From an uncultured Actinomycetes bacterium (GTDB taxonomy: Bacteria; Actinomycetota; Acidimicrobiia; Acidimicrobiales; RAAP-2): a stretch of 6,070 nt of DNA. The DNA lies in the NCBI GenBank assembly GCA_903893955.1, contig CAITOG010000300.1:1-6070 (forward strand), read 5' to 3'. The notes beneath the pieces were generated by a model, which had not been told where the DNA came from, searched no databases, and saw nothing but the letters and a program-made list of their open reading frames with translations. Position numbers and translations under genes: made by a program. Numbering within the stretch: position 1 is the first letter of the stretch; each line of letters opens with the position of its first letter. Of the stretch, positions 5,360-6,070 are shown in pieces.

Positions 5360-6070
5360 TCAACCTGCAGGTGCCGAGAGGGGCGCCCTCTCGGACGGGG
5401 TGTGGTGTCGCGACCGGGCGACGCTGATCAGCATCGTCGCTAAGAAGATCAGACCCGCGGTGACATAGAGGTTTCTGACGGGGATCAGCACGATGCTGCT
5501 GAGGCGCCCTGTCGCGACTGAGTAGCGGACGCCCAGCGAATCGGTCGCGGTCGCTGCCAAGAGGATGATCGAGCCGCAGGCGGCGAGTCGGAAGCGCTCC
5601 TGACCCCAGAGCTCGATCGCCACGAACGGACACAACAAGGTCCAGATCCAGTAGTGCTCCCACGACACGGGGGAGAACACAAGGGTGAAGACGGCGATCA
5701 GCACGATGGCGCTGAGAGGCAGGGACCGTCGGACCAGGACACGTGTGGCGAATGCCACCAGGACCAGGACGACGAGGCCGAGCAGCACGGCAAGCGCCTT
5801 CGCCGCACCAAGCCCGAGCACGTCACTCATCGGGGGGCGGCTGAGGGCCGCCAGCAGCGATGCATTCGAGCGGAGCCCGAAGTCGGGGGTGCCGCGTGCG
5901 ACGGTCGCCATGTTGGTGACGACGAGGTTGACCTGCTGGCCGCTCGGCAGCATGGAGAACCAGAAGTGTGCGCTCGCGCCCAAGCCTGCTGCTAGGCCGA
6001 CGAGCATGGTTGCCAGCATCGCGGCGATTGCCCTGAGCACGGCGCTGCGGCCATCCCTGAACCAGAGGAT
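5360..6070 (-). CDS. GT87-type polyprenol-phosphate mannosyltransferase, C-terminal part (start outside window)
   Basis: The frame stays open to the right edge, reading ILWFRDGRSAV before the first GTG-equivalent codon at 6040, so this is the C-terminal 236 residues of a longer gene and the 6040 codon is not a real start. The part seen is over half of a typical GT87 protein of about 400 residues. Counting from the codon at 6040, an FWFSMLP (26-32) loop followed by SNASLLAALSR (58-68) matches the S-x-x-Y/F-W ... N-Q-S-L-x-G-x-x-R pattern of GT87. SPVSWEHYWIW (123-133) matches the family's SPxSWDHHxxW motif. Hydrophobic helices lie near 4-22, 80-99, 108-124, 131-143, 153-166 and 191-207. Known members are actinobacterial alpha-mannosyl or arabinosyl transferases acting on phosphatidylinositol mannosides, lipomannan or arabinogalactan, using polyprenyl-phosphate sugars on the outer membrane face. 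The exact acceptor is not known. It ends at a TGA directly abutting the SDR stop. Confidence 0.8.
   Translation of the reverse strand: MLWFRDGRSAVLRAIAAMLATMLVGLAAGLGASAHFWFSMLPSGQQVNLVVTNMATVARGTPDFGLRSNASLLAALSRPPMSDVLGLGAAKALAVLLGLVVLVLVAFATRVLVRRSLPLSAIVLIAVFTLVFSPVSWEHYWIWTLLCPFVAIELWGQERFRLAACGSIILLAATATDSLGVRYSVATGRLSSIVLIPVRNLYVTAGLIFLATMLISVARSRHHTPSERAPLSAPAG
5374..5394 (+). terminator. Perfect 9-bp stem-loop 15 bases after the SDR stop
   Basis: CCGAGAGGG (5374-5382), loop GCG, and CCCTCTCGG (5386-5394) make a perfect GC-rich hairpin. It starts 15 bases past the SDR stop and is the best terminator candidate for that transcript. There is no T-tract after it (ACGGGGTG follows), so it would be an I-shaped or factor-assisted terminator of the kind often proposed in high-GC actinobacteria. 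It lies inside the last codons of the opposite-strand mannosyltransferase gene. Confidence 0.6.

Overview
The window looks like chromosomal DNA from a high-GC Gram-positive bacterium (Actinomycetota). The grounds are GC-rich third codon positions, a FadD-type acyl-CoA ligase, an HSD17B4-like short-chain dehydrogenase, a GT87-type polyprenol-phosphate mannosyltransferase fragment, and two operators matching the KstR consensus known from actinobacterial sterol catabolism. A more exact placement (a mycolic-acid genus or Acidimicrobiia) cannot be read from the sequence. No tRNA, rRNA, CRISPR array, transposase or plasmid function was seen.

Layout from left to right. Positions 1-54 may hold the last codons of a plus-strand gene entering from the left. 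Positions 48-1637 (minus) encode a 529-residue multi-pass membrane protein of the GT-C/GT39-like glycosyltransferase type. Positions 1673-3226 (minus) encode a complete 517-residue ANL-superfamily acyl-CoA ligase. Only 35 bases separate the two, so the ligase and the glycosyltransferase very probably share an mRNA. A 197-base divergent region (3227-3423) holds the ligase promoter, an operator, a leader hairpin and ribosome binding sites. Positions 3424-4353 (plus) encode a secreted protein with about six NHL/YWTD-like propeller repeats. A 97-base gap carries a second copy of the operator/-10 module and a strong ribosome binding site. It leads into an SDR oxidoreductase (4451-5359, plus). The SDR meets, stop codon against stop codon, a minus-strand GT87-like mannosyltransferase (5360-6070) whose start lies beyond the right edge.

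The most interesting signal is regulatory. The ligase promoter (read on the minus strand) and the region upstream of the SDR (read on the plus strand) share a 16-base string, GAACnnGTTCTACCTT, identical at all 14 defined positions. Each copy sits 55-60 bases before its start codon. The palindromic part fits TnnAACnnGTTnnA, the published KstR consensus, at 14 of 14 bases upstream of the SDR and 13 of 14 upstream of the ligase once N positions are counted as matches. This suggests that one TetR-type repressor co-controls CoA activation of a substrate (ligase) and oxidation of a hydroxy intermediate (SDR), as in sterol, bile-acid-like or other lipid catabolism. The secreted propeller lies between the two controlled promoters, and envelope glycosyltransferases flank the cluster. 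The regulator and the substrate are not visible here.
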